Origin: Candidatus Izemoplasmatales bacterium
GTDB lineage: Bacteria > Bacillota_I > Bacilli_A > Izemoplasmatales > Hujiaoplasmataceae
NCBI GenBank assembly: GCA_041649275.1
Contig: JBAZNL010000001.1
Location: 186,001 to 250,000, forward strand
Direction of reading: 5' to 3'
Length of the DNA: 64,000 nucleotides
This document shows, piece after piece, positions 15,865 to 23,484 of this stretch. The stretch's first letter is position 1; every line of letters starts with the position of its first letter. The notes under the pieces were generated by a model. That model saw only the letters and a list, made by a program, of their open reading frames with translations. It was not told the origin of the DNA and searched no databases. Made by a program: the position numbers and the translations under genes.

Positions 15865-16847
15865 TCCCGATACCCCTCGGGATGTCTCCGGTGAAATTCC
15901 CAGGCCGAACCGATCATGTCATCGAGTCCGCGGGTCGGTTTCCACCCGAGCACGCGGAACGCTTTTGCGTTGGACGCGACGAGGATGTCCGGGTCTCCGG
16001 GACGGCGTGGTCCGAACGTCGTCGGAATCGCATGTCCCGTCACCTTGCGGGCCGCCTGGACGATCTCGAGATTGGAGAACCCGGCGCTTGAACCGAGATT
16101 GAAGATGTCGGAAGAACCGTTCGAAGCGAGGTGTTCGAGCGCCCGGAGATGGGCGTCGACGAGATCTTCGACGTGGATGTAGTCGCGCACGCAGGTTCCG
16201 TCCATCGTGGCGTAGTCGTTCCCAAAGATCGTCACGCCGGGCCGTTTCCCGAGTGGAACCAGAAGCACGTTCGGGATCAGGTGGGTTTCGGGGCGATGGT
16301 CTTCGCCGATCGCGTGGCCGGCGTCCGCGCCGGCGACGTTGAAGTACCGGAGCGATGCGTACCGGATCCCGTAGGCGGCATCCGACCACTTCATCATCTT
16401 CTCCATCATCAGCTTCGTCTCGCCGTAGGGATTGGTGGGGACGGTCGCGTATTCCTCCGTGATCGGCATGACCCGGTGCGCGCCGTAGACCGCCGCGGAC
16501 GAGGAGAAGACGATCATCTTCACGCCGTAGGTCTTCATCGCCTCGAGGACGGCGATCGTGCCGTGGACGTTGTTGTCGAAATAGGCGACGGGTTCCTGCA
16601 TCGAGACGCCGACGAGCGAGTTCGCCGCGAAATGGACGACCGCGTCGAACGCGCCGGCGGAGAAGACTTCGGCTAAAAAGGCGCGGTTGCGGATGTCGCC
16701 GCGGCGGAACGTCGCGAGCGGATCGATCGCATCCGCGTGGCCGGTCTGGAGATTGTCGACGACGACGACGGAATGGCCGCGTCGGATCGACTCCTTGACG
16801 AAGTGGCTGCCGATATAGCCGGCGCCGCCGAGCACGAGGAGCCGCAT
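15861..16847 (-). CDS. galE: UDP-glucose 4-epimerase
   Basis: 328 residues, normal GalE length. The NAD-binding GGAGYIGSH is at the N-terminus, with SSSAAVYG and the catalytic NPYGETK (Tyr-x3-Lys) in the middle. It interconverts UDP-galactose and UDP-glucose. It starts 1 nt after the galM stop, with GGAGG inside galM, and overlaps galT by 4 nt, so the operon is tightly coupled. Confidence 0.95.
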   Translation of the reverse strand: MRLLVLGGAGYIGSHFVKESIRRGHSVVVVDNLQTGHADAIDPLATFRRGDIRNRAFLAEVFSAGAFDAVVHFAANSLVGVSMQEPVAYFDNNVHGTIAVLEAMKTYGVKMIVFSSSAAVYGAHRVMPITEEYATVPTNPYGETKLMMEKMMKWSDAAYGIRYASLRYFNVAGADAGHAIGEDHRPETHLIPNVLLVPLGKRPGVTIFGNDYATMDGTCVRDYIHVEDLVDAHLRALEHLASNGSSDIFNLGSSAGFSNLEIVQAARKVTGHAIPTTFGPRRPGDPDILVASNAKAFRVLGWKPTRGLDDMIGSAWEFHRRHPEGYRE

Positions 16848-16848
16848 G

Positions 16849-17859
16849 TCACATGCCTCCGAGCGAGAACGTCGTCTCCTGATGCCAGGGACGTTCGGGA
16901 GAGACCAGCGCCGGCACGAACCGCGGATCGTTCATCGCGTTGGACTGGAACTGGGTCTCGAAGCAGATCGATCCGTGCTGGGCGAGCGTTCCGCCGGAAC
17001 GGAGCGGATTTTCCTTCGGGTAGTTGCCGGTGTACACGGTCACGCCCGGCGTCGTCGTCGAGACGGAAAGCGTGAGTCCCGTCTTTAGCGACGTGAGCTC
17101 GACCTGCGGCGCCTTTGCGCCCGGTTCGAAGAGGTAATAGTGGTCGATCCCGCGGGAGGCGTGTCCGGTTCCCTTGATCTCCAGGACCGACGGCATGATC
17201 GCCTTTTTGGTCGTGAAGTCGAACGGGGTGCCCTTGACCGGCGCGATCGTCCTGCCGAGGATGTCATCATCCACGAGCACGACGCGGTCGGCCTTGATCA
17301 AGAGTTCGTGGTTCGAGAGGTCGCGGGCGAAGTCGCCGTCCAGGTTGAAGTAGGAATGGTTCGTGAAGTTGGAGACCGTCGGTTCGTCGGAAGTCGCGTC
17401 GTAGACGATCCGGATCATGCCGTGACGGATGACGTAGCGGATCGAGACATCGATCGTGCCCGGAATCAGGTGATGCCGGAAGCGATGCGTGAAACGGACG
17501 ACGGCTTCTTCCGGTCCGTTTTTCTCGATTTCATCTGCGAAGTTCCGGAAGGCGATCGAATCGATCCCGCCGTGCAGGAAGTGGGGCGGATTCTCCGGCG
17601 AACGGTAGGTCTTCCCGCCGATGGCGAAGACGCCGTTCTCGACGCGTCCGGCGATCGGTCCGACGGTCGTACCCAGATACATTCCGCCCTTCCGATAATC
17701 GGTGACGTTCTGATAGGCCGCGACGATGTCGATTCCGGAATCGGTCCTCCACGACGTCAGTGCGGCACCCACCGAAAGCAGGCTGACGCGCTGGCCTTGC
17801 GCGGATACGACGTCGATCTCGCGGATGTCGTCGTCCATGGTGCGGATCGATATGTTCAT
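16849..17859 (-). CDS. galM: Aldose 1-epimerase (galactose mutarotase)
   Basis: 336 residues. Visible family features are GPIAGRVENG, the HFLHGG histidine and NHSYFNLDGD with the catalytic-region His; the C-terminal VYTGNYPKEN is also typical. It converts beta- to alpha-galactose for galactokinase. I chose the ATG at 17859 because GGAGGGATAGC precedes it; the longer frame would run through the intergenic region. First gene of the gal operon, with an AT-rich palindrome at 17882-17893 upstream. Confidence 0.93.
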   Translation of the reverse strand: MNISIRTMDDDIREIDVVSAQGQRVSLLSVGAALTSWRTDSGIDIVAAYQNVTDYRKGGMYLGTTVGPIAGRVENGVFAIGGKTYRSPENPPHFLHGGIDSIAFRNFADEIEKNGPEEAVVRFTHRFRHHLIPGTIDVSIRYVIRHGMIRIVYDATSDEPTVSNFTNHSYFNLDGDFARDLSNHELLIKADRVVLVDDDILGRTIAPVKGTPFDFTTKKAIMPSVLEIKGTGHASRGIDHYYLFEPGAKAPQVELTSLKTGLTLSVSTTTPGVTVYTGNYPKENPLRSGGTLAQHGSICFETQFQSNAMNDPRFVPALVSPERPWHQETTFSLGGM

Positions 17860-17881
17860 GCTATCCCTCCTGATCATCATT

Positions 17882-17893
17882 TCTATGATATCA
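17882..17893. promoter_or_regulatory. Candidate -10 / operator palindrome upstream of galM
   Basis: The perfect 12-bp palindrome TATGATATCATA lies 22 nt before galM. It contains a minus-strand TATGAT that can serve as -10; no good -35 is seen 17 nt upstream (GCGATT). A regulator site is possible. Confidence 0.45.
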
Positions 17894-17942
17894 TAAAACG
17901 CCGGTTTCGGCGAATCGCTTCGGCGTCGTTTCGCGCCCGATC

Positions 17943-18000
17943 GAAAAAAAGCCATGTCCTCCGCATGGAATCCGGATCTCCGGTTGCGGAAACATGACTT
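17943..18000 (-). terminator. Terminator of the 18032-18805 gene
   Basis: Minus-strand stem AGTCATGTTTCCGCA / TGCGGAGGACATGGCT with an inner ccgg...ccgg helix, followed by TTTTTT. Confidence 0.85.
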
Positions 18001-18031
18001 TCATCGTGAAAGGCAGGCGGTGGAACGGATC

Positions 18032-18805
18032 TCACTTTCCGTCGGCTTTGGACGCCTTGTCGTCCGCAGGGAGACGGAACGTCTCGTACGTCGCCTTGAA
18101 CATGTCGATGGCGTAGCCGTACAACGCCGTCGGCGCGTAATCGGACGCATGGAGATAATGGATGCGGTGCGAATTCCGGTCGTAATAGGAAGGCATCACC
18201 ACGATGCCGTGTTCCGATTGCTTTTCGAAGACGACCTGGCCGAGTGCGGCATCGATCGCGCCGTCGATCCCCGCACCGCTCTTCACGACGACGATCGCCG
18301 AATCGCGGACGCGGATCTTGCGGGCGGCCATGGACGACTCGAGGCGGTTCACTTCGGCTTGGATCGCCGGGTCGTGATACGATGTTTCGAGCCGCCGGAC
18401 ATAGACGATGACGTCGTGGACCTTGCTGGGAACGATGGTGCGATTCGGATTCTTCGAGACCCGATGCAGGATCGCGAACGCGCCGACGTCGACGGCGACT
18501 GCGAACCCGAGCGACTTCAGATGGGCGACCCAAAGGGGGGAGGAAAGATCATCGGCCGACGGCGGTTCCACCGTCGACCCCCGGCGCAGACGTCCCACGC
18601 TGTTTTGGTACGCATAGCTCTGGAGTCTGGGTTGGAACCACAGGTCGATGGCTGCTAGGACGAAGAGCGCAAGGAAGAACGCGGTCATCTGCGTCATCAT
18701 CTCCCAATCGAAGAAGAAGACCGCGACCGCTGATCCGAGCAACAGGAGATTGATCGCGATGAACACGGTGAAGAGGACTTTGTGTCGGTGTCTGAGCGGA
18801 TCCAT
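18032..18805 (-). CDS. Membrane protein of unknown function
   Basis: 257 residues from the ATG at 18805 (AAAGGGG upstream). Two adjacent hydrophobic helices (about residues 10-55) are followed by a soluble domain of about 190 residues and a Lys/Asp-rich tail (ADDKASKADGK). I do not recognise the soluble domain. It has VVKSGAGIDGAIDAALG and KQSEHGIVVMPSYYDRN, which look like part of an alpha/beta fold, but I assign no function. It lies downstream of oppF, separated by a hairpin, and has its own terminator, so it may be read through from the opp operon or use a local promoter I could not identify. Confidence 0.75.
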   Translation of the reverse strand: MDPLRHRHKVLFTVFIAINLLLLGSAVAVFFFDWEMMTQMTAFFLALFVLAAIDLWFQPRLQSYAYQNSVGRLRRGSTVEPPSADDLSSPLWVAHLKSLGFAVAVDVGAFAILHRVSKNPNRTIVPSKVHDVIVYVRRLETSYHDPAIQAEVNRLESSMAARKIRVRDSAIVVVKSGAGIDGAIDAALGQVVFEKQSEHGIVVMPSYYDRNSHRIHYLHASDYAPTALYGYAIDMFKATYETFRLPADDKASKADGK

Positions 18806-18840
18806 GGAGGTCGCCCCTTTCTTTCGATTCAAGGATGAAT

Positions 18841-18866
18841 TCGGGGCGACGTCGCCGTCGCCCCGA
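18841..18866 (-). terminator. Hairpin terminator after oppF
   Basis: Perfect 10-bp stem TCGGGGCGAC / GTCGCCCCGA directly after the oppF stop. The following T content (ATTCATCCTT) is modest, so readthrough is possible. Confidence 0.65.
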
Positions 18867-18881
18867 TGTATTTCGATTCGA

Positions 18882-19994
18882 TTATGCGGCGAGCTCGGCC
18901 TTGAACTGCTCGACTTCCGCCGCGGATGCCAGAACGAAATGTCCGGGTTCGACTTCGACGAACGAGGGCATGTTGTCCGGCCCGTAGCCATGCGACGTCG
19001 GATTGTAGGTGAAACGCTGACGTTGCTTCTCGTAATGGGGGTCGGGGAGCGGGATCGCCGAAAGCAGGGACTTCGTGTACTGGTGGAACGGATGTGCGAA
19101 CAGCTGGTCCGAGGAAGCGAGCTCGACCATCTTGCCGTAATACATGACCGCGATGCGGTCGCTGAAATACTTCACGACGGAAAGGTCGTGGGCGATGAAC
19201 ATGATCGTCAGGTTATACTGCTTCTGAAGACGCTTGAGCAGGTTCAGGACCTGGGCGCGGATCGAGACGTCGAGCGCGCTGATCGGCTCATCGGCGATCA
19301 GGAGTTCAGGCTGTACGATGAGGGCGCGGGCGATGCCGATGCGCTGCCGCTGCCCGCCCGAGAATTCGTGGGGATAGCGGAAGGCGTGTTCGGGAAGAAG
19401 CCCGACGACCTTCAGGATTTCGAAGACCTTTTCATCGATCTGCGCCCTGTCGTGCTCGCCGCCGATGATGAGGCCTTCGGCGATGATTTCACGGACGGTC
19501 ATGCGCGGATTGAGTGACGAGATCGGATCCTGGAAGATCATCTGAATCTTCTTCATCGTCTGCAGGGTCTGACCACGGAAGGCGTTGTCCTTGCGGAGCG
19601 AAGCCGCCCGCGCCTTGACATCGACCGTTTTCGCGGCGAGGTCGGCCTTGATCTCGGCGATCTTGGCGGAATCCACGGGATCCTTGGCCTTTTCCGCCTT
19701 GATCGCTTCGACGGCCTGTCGCTTCGCGACCTTGAGCTCCTCGTTCAGCGACTGGAATCCGCCGCCGATGCGCTGACCGTTGAAATAAACCTCACCGTCG
19801 GTCGCGTCGTAGAGCTTGATGATGGTGCGTCCGGTGGTCGTCTTGCCGCATCCGGATTCACCGACGAGTCCGAAGACCTCGCCCTTGAAGATGGTGAAGC
19901 TGACGTCGTCGACGGCCTTGACGAGGATCCTGCGGTTTCCCCGACCAGCCTTGAAGTGTTGCTTCAGGTGCTTGACTTCGAGTAGTTTGTCCAT
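18882..19994 (-). CDS. oppF: Oligopeptide ABC transporter ATP-binding protein OppF
   Basis: 370 residues. Walker A is GESGCGKTT, the Q-loop IFQDPISSLNP, signature FSGGQRQR, Walker B LIADEPISALD and H-loop FIAHDLS. Between Walker A and the Q-loop there is an extra segment of about 70 residues, rich in Ala/Lys/Glu (roughly 80-145, e.g. AVEAIKAEKAKDP), that looks like a helical hairpin or coiled coil. It powers peptide uptake with OppD. It starts 6 nt after oppD and ends the operon. The C-terminal oligopeptide-transporter extension is present (HPYTKSLLSAIP-like). Confidence 0.94.
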   Translation of the reverse strand: MDKLLEVKHLKQHFKAGRGNRRILVKAVDDVSFTIFKGEVFGLVGESGCGKTTTGRTIIKLYDATDGEVYFNGQRIGGGFQSLNEELKVAKRQAVEAIKAEKAKDPVDSAKIAEIKADLAAKTVDVKARAASLRKDNAFRGQTLQTMKKIQMIFQDPISSLNPRMTVREIIAEGLIIGGEHDRAQIDEKVFEILKVVGLLPEHAFRYPHEFSGGQRQRIGIARALIVQPELLIADEPISALDVSIRAQVLNLLKRLQKQYNLTIMFIAHDLSVVKYFSDRIAVMYYGKMVELASSDQLFAHPFHQYTKSLLSAIPLPDPHYEKQRQRFTYNPTSHGYGPDNMPSFVEVEPGHFVLASAAEVEQFKAELAA

Positions 19995-20000
19995 GTCGTG

Positions 20001-21113
20001 TCACTCCCCCTTCCGCACGGGAACCCGATTGCGGGCGATCCGTCGGCGAAGACTTTCCGGCATCTCGACCTTGGGGGCGTTCTCATGGAGGAGCCATGTG
20101 GCCGCAAAATGGGTATCGGTGACCTGGAACATCGGCGGCTGCTGTTCGAAGTCGATCTGCATGGCATAGTGGTTGCGCGGCGCGAACGCGTCGCCAACCG
20201 GCGGAAAATGCAGATCCGGCGGCGTTCCGGGAATGGCGAAGAGCGTGTCCTTCGAGTCGAGGTCGGGAATCGCCGACAGAAGCGCCCACGTATAGGGGTG
20301 CTTCGGGTCGTAGAAGATCTCGTCGGCGGTGCCGATCTCGACGATCTTGCCCGCATACATGACGGCGACGCGGTCGGCCATGTTGGCGACGACGCCGAGG
20401 TCGTGGGTGATGAAGATGACGGACAGGTTCCTTTCCTTCTTCTTGCGATTGATGAGTTCGAGGATCTGCGCCTGGATCGTCACGTCGAGAGCCGTCGTCG
20501 GTTCGTCGCAGATCAGGATCTCGGCGTTGTTCGCGAGCGCGATCGCGATCACGATGCGCTGGATCATGCCTCCGGAATACTGGAAGGGGAACTGATAGAA
20601 ACGTTTTTCGGGTTCGGGGATGCCGACCTCGCGCATCAGGTCGAGCGCGCGCTTCTTGGCTTCCTCCTTCGAGACGCCCATCTTGAGATAGAGCGCTTCG
20701 GAGACCTGCTTGCCGACCTTCATGATCGGGTTCAGGGAGGACATCGGATCCTGGAAGATCATCGAGATCTTCGAACCGCGGAGTTTATGGAAATGCTCCT
20801 CGTCGATCTTCATCAGGTCGATGATGTCTTCCTTGTCGGGATTCTCCTGGCCGGTGACCTGGTCGAACTTGCCCAGACCACTGTTATGGTAGTAGATGGA
20901 TCCGCCGTCGTGGATCGAGTTGCCGGCGGAAATGCCGATGATCGCTCGCGAAGTGACGCTCTTTCCGGAGCCGGACTCACCGACGATCGCGAGGGTTTCG
21001 CCTTTGAATAACTGGAAGTTGATGCCTCTGACTGCGTGCAGGATGCCCTGCTGGGTGCGGAATGAGATCGCCAGGTCCTTGACGTCGAGGATGACGGGTC
21101 TTTCGGACGACAT
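20001..21113 (-). CDS. oppD: Oligopeptide ABC transporter ATP-binding protein OppD
   Basis: 370 residues with Walker A GESGSGKSV, Q-loop IFQDPMSSLNP, Walker B LICDEPTTALD and H-loop FITHDLG. The signature loop reads YSGGMIQR, the usual OppD form. An insertion of about 40 residues after Walker A (IYYHNSGLGKFDQVTGQENP) is longer than in typical OppD. The C-terminal KHPYTWALLSAIPDL is the oligopeptide-transporter motif. It starts 1 nt after the oppC stop. Confidence 0.94.
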   Translation of the reverse strand: MSSERPVILDVKDLAISFRTQQGILHAVRGINFQLFKGETLAIVGESGSGKSVTSRAIIGISAGNSIHDGGSIYYHNSGLGKFDQVTGQENPDKEDIIDLMKIDEEHFHKLRGSKISMIFQDPMSSLNPIMKVGKQVSEALYLKMGVSKEEAKKRALDLMREVGIPEPEKRFYQFPFQYSGGMIQRIVIAIALANNAEILICDEPTTALDVTIQAQILELINRKKKERNLSVIFITHDLGVVANMADRVAVMYAGKIVEIGTADEIFYDPKHPYTWALLSAIPDLDSKDTLFAIPGTPPDLHFPPVGDAFAPRNHYAMQIDFEQQPPMFQVTDTHFAATWLLHENAPKVEMPESLRRRIARNRVPVRKGE

Positions 21114-21114
21114 G

Positions 21115-22434
21115 TTATTCCACCCCTCTCAACGACGGGTTGAACGCGTCGCGCAGACCATTGCCGAACAGGTTGAAGGACAGCATCAACAGCGAAATGA
21201 ACAGCGCCGGGAACAGGACCTGGTAGAAGCTTTCCTTCATCACGGACTGTCCCGTCGAAAGCAGACGCCCGATGCTGATCTGGTCCTGATAGTTGATGAT
21301 GCCGAGGAACGAGAATGTCGATTCCGAGAAGATGACGCTCGGAATGTAGAGCACGAGGCTGGTGATCATCGTGCCGACGGCGTTCGGGAAGATGTGACGG
21401 ATGATGATGCGCGAGTCCGAGGCGCCGAGCGTGCGCGCGGCAAGCACGTACTCGCGGTTCTTGTAGCGATAGAACTGCGAGCGTGCGAGCCCCGCGATGC
21501 CGATCCAGCCCGTCATCGTGAATGCAAGCACCATGATCCACGGCTCGTTGCCGTACCTGAGGACGAGCAACGTGAGGATTGCCAGGAACGGCAACCCCGC
21601 CAGAACCTCGTTGACGCGTTCGATGATCATGTCGACAAGCCCGCCGTAATAGCCGGAGATCGAGCCGACGATGATGCCGATGATGATGTTGATGAAGGAG
21701 ACGCTGAAGGCGATCAGAAGCGACAGTCTGGCGCCGTCCCAGAGCAATGTGAACAGGTCGCGGCCCTGCGGGTCGGAACCGAACCAGAAACGGACGTCTT
21801 CGACGCCATAGACATGTTTGAGGAACTTGTAGAAGTCGACGCGGACTTTGTAGGAACCGTTCACCAACGGCGCGTCTTCAAGGATGATCGTTTCGCCGGT
21901 CGCCAGTTCGGCGGCACGGCAGGCGTTGTATTCGGACTCCAGCATATTGGTATAAGCGAACGAGGTGTAGGTCTGGGTATCAGTGTCGATCTCGCGGCTG
22001 TACTTGTAGTTGATGTACGCATAGTAATCGACCACGATGGTGATCTGACCGACATCGTTCATGCTCTTGATTTCCAAAATGATTTCACGCGGAATGTTCG
22101 AGAAGTTCTGCGGATACCCGGTCAGTTCCTTCGTGCCCGAGAAGAGAGGCATCCAATCGAGCCCTTCGACTTTCGGCGGCATGTCCTTGAGGCGGTATGC
22201 CCACTTGGCGTTGTCCTGATCCAGCGTGTATCCCGTATTGAGCCAGGGACCGATGATCGCCATGATGAGGAGAATGACGAGGATCACGAAAGCGGCGACG
22301 GAAGCCTTGTTGCGCTTGAAGCGCAGCCATGCATCCTTGTAGTAGCCGATCGATTTCGTCTTGATGCTCTCGTCGTACAGGATCTCGTCTTTCTGAACGA
22401 GGACGAATTTTTCCTTCTGCAGATTGTCCATCAT
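21115..22434 (-). CDS. oppC: Oligopeptide ABC transporter permease OppC
   Basis: 439 residues, longer than the usual ~300-350. One transmembrane helix (about 45-67) is followed by an extracytoplasmic stretch of about 170 residues, then the core permease helices. The EAA-like loop is AARTLGASDSRIIIRHIFPN. The large extracytoplasmic domain is a feature of Mollicute-like Opp systems. The ATGATG start at 22434 overlaps the oppB stop. Confidence 0.92.
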   Translation of the reverse strand: MMDNLQKEKFVLVQKDEILYDESIKTKSIGYYKDAWLRFKRNKASVAAFVILVILLIMAIIGPWLNTGYTLDQDNAKWAYRLKDMPPKVEGLDWMPLFSGTKELTGYPQNFSNIPREIILEIKSMNDVGQITIVVDYYAYINYKYSREIDTDTQTYTSFAYTNMLESEYNACRAAELATGETIILEDAPLVNGSYKVRVDFYKFLKHVYGVEDVRFWFGSDPQGRDLFTLLWDGARLSLLIAFSVSFINIIIGIIVGSISGYYGGLVDMIIERVNEVLAGLPFLAILTLLVLRYGNEPWIMVLAFTMTGWIGIAGLARSQFYRYKNREYVLAARTLGASDSRIIIRHIFPNAVGTMITSLVLYIPSVIFSESTFSFLGIINYQDQISIGRLLSTGQSVMKESFYQVLFPALFISLLMLSFNLFGNGLRDAFNPSLRGVE

Positions 22435-23402
22435 CGTTTTCCTGCCCCCATTCGGATTCGCGGATCGATCAAACCGTACGAAAGGTCGATGATGAGCGTT
22501 GCCGCCAGACCGATGACGGTGTAGAACATCAACAGTCCCATGACGAGCGGATAGTCGAAGTTCTGGAAAGCCTGGAGATAGACGCCGCCGATGCCGGCGA
22601 CGCGGAAGATCTGTTCGATGATCAGCGATCCGCTGAGGATGCCGATGAATCCGCCGATGATCGACGGCGCGATCGGAACCATCGCGTTGCGGAGCGCATG
22701 ACGCAAGGTCGCCTGGCGTTTCGTCAAGCCCTTGGTCCGGCACAGCAGCATGAAGTCGGAAGTCAGAACTTCCGTCAGTTCGGCGCGCGTGACGCGGGTC
22801 AACCCCGCGACTTCACCGAGGAGAATGACGAACATCGGCATGAAATACGACAGCATGCCATTGATCGGATCGGCGGCGAAGTCCATTTCGGAAAAGACAT
22901 AGGGGTTGGTGAACCAATTCCATTTGTACACGGCATAGTACTGCAGCAGCGTGCCGGTGACGAACCGCGGAACGGAGATGAAGAAGATGACGAGCGTCGA
23001 GATCAGATGGTCGGTCAACTTGTTCTTCTTGAGCGCGGCCCAGATGCCCAGCAGGATTCCGATCGGCAGGGCGAGGAGATACGGAACGATGTTGAGCCGC
23101 ATCGATACCGGGATTCGCTCGGCCATGATCGCGACGATATCGCGTTTCTCCTTGAGCGAACGCCCGAGGGAACCAGACTGGATGATGTTGCGGACCCACA
23201 TGAAAAACTGCTCGATGATCGGCTTGCCGTAACCTTCGCGGAGCTCGAGGAGAAGGCGTGTTTCAGGGTCGACGCCGAGAACCGCTCGATGATACTGCGG
23301 AAGCATCTTCATGAAGACGAATTCAAGGAAGATGATGATCGCCGCCGTGATGAAAATCAGAATGATACGCTTCAGGATGTAGTTTCGCACGGAGTGCTCC
23401 AT
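22431..23402 (-). CDS. oppB: Oligopeptide ABC transporter permease OppB
   Basis: 323 residues with six predicted helices. The N-terminal helix (NYILKRIILIFITAAIIIF) and the EAA loop region (CRTKGLTKRQATLRHALRN) are typical of OppB. It follows oppA after an 82-nt gap that contains a strong hairpin and shares the operon promoter upstream of oppA. Confidence 0.94.
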   Translation of the reverse strand: MEHSVRNYILKRIILIFITAAIIIFLEFVFMKMLPQYHRAVLGVDPETRLLLELREGYGKPIIEQFFMWVRNIIQSGSLGRSLKEKRDIVAIMAERIPVSMRLNIVPYLLALPIGILLGIWAALKKNKLTDHLISTLVIFFISVPRFVTGTLLQYYAVYKWNWFTNPYVFSEMDFAADPINGMLSYFMPMFVILLGEVAGLTRVTRAELTEVLTSDFMLLCRTKGLTKRQATLRHALRNAMVPIAPSIIGGFIGILSGSLIIEQIFRVAGIGGVYLQAFQNFDYPLVMGLLMFYTVIGLAATLIIDLSYGLIDPRIRMGAGKR

Positions 23403-23413
23403 TCTATCGACAT

Positions 23414-23450
23414 TAACAACCCTAATGGTTTGAGGCCATTAGGGTTGTTA
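23414..23450 (-). other. Intercistronic hairpin between oppA and oppB
   Basis: A perfect 15-bp stem (TAACAACCCTAATGG / CCATTAGGGTTGTTA) with a 7-nt loop. No T-tract follows on the minus strand, so it is probably an mRNA-stabilising or partial-termination element that raises oppA over the permease genes. Confidence 0.75.
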
Positions 23451-23484
23451 GTCGAACTAAGTAATTGTGTGATGCGGATGCTTT

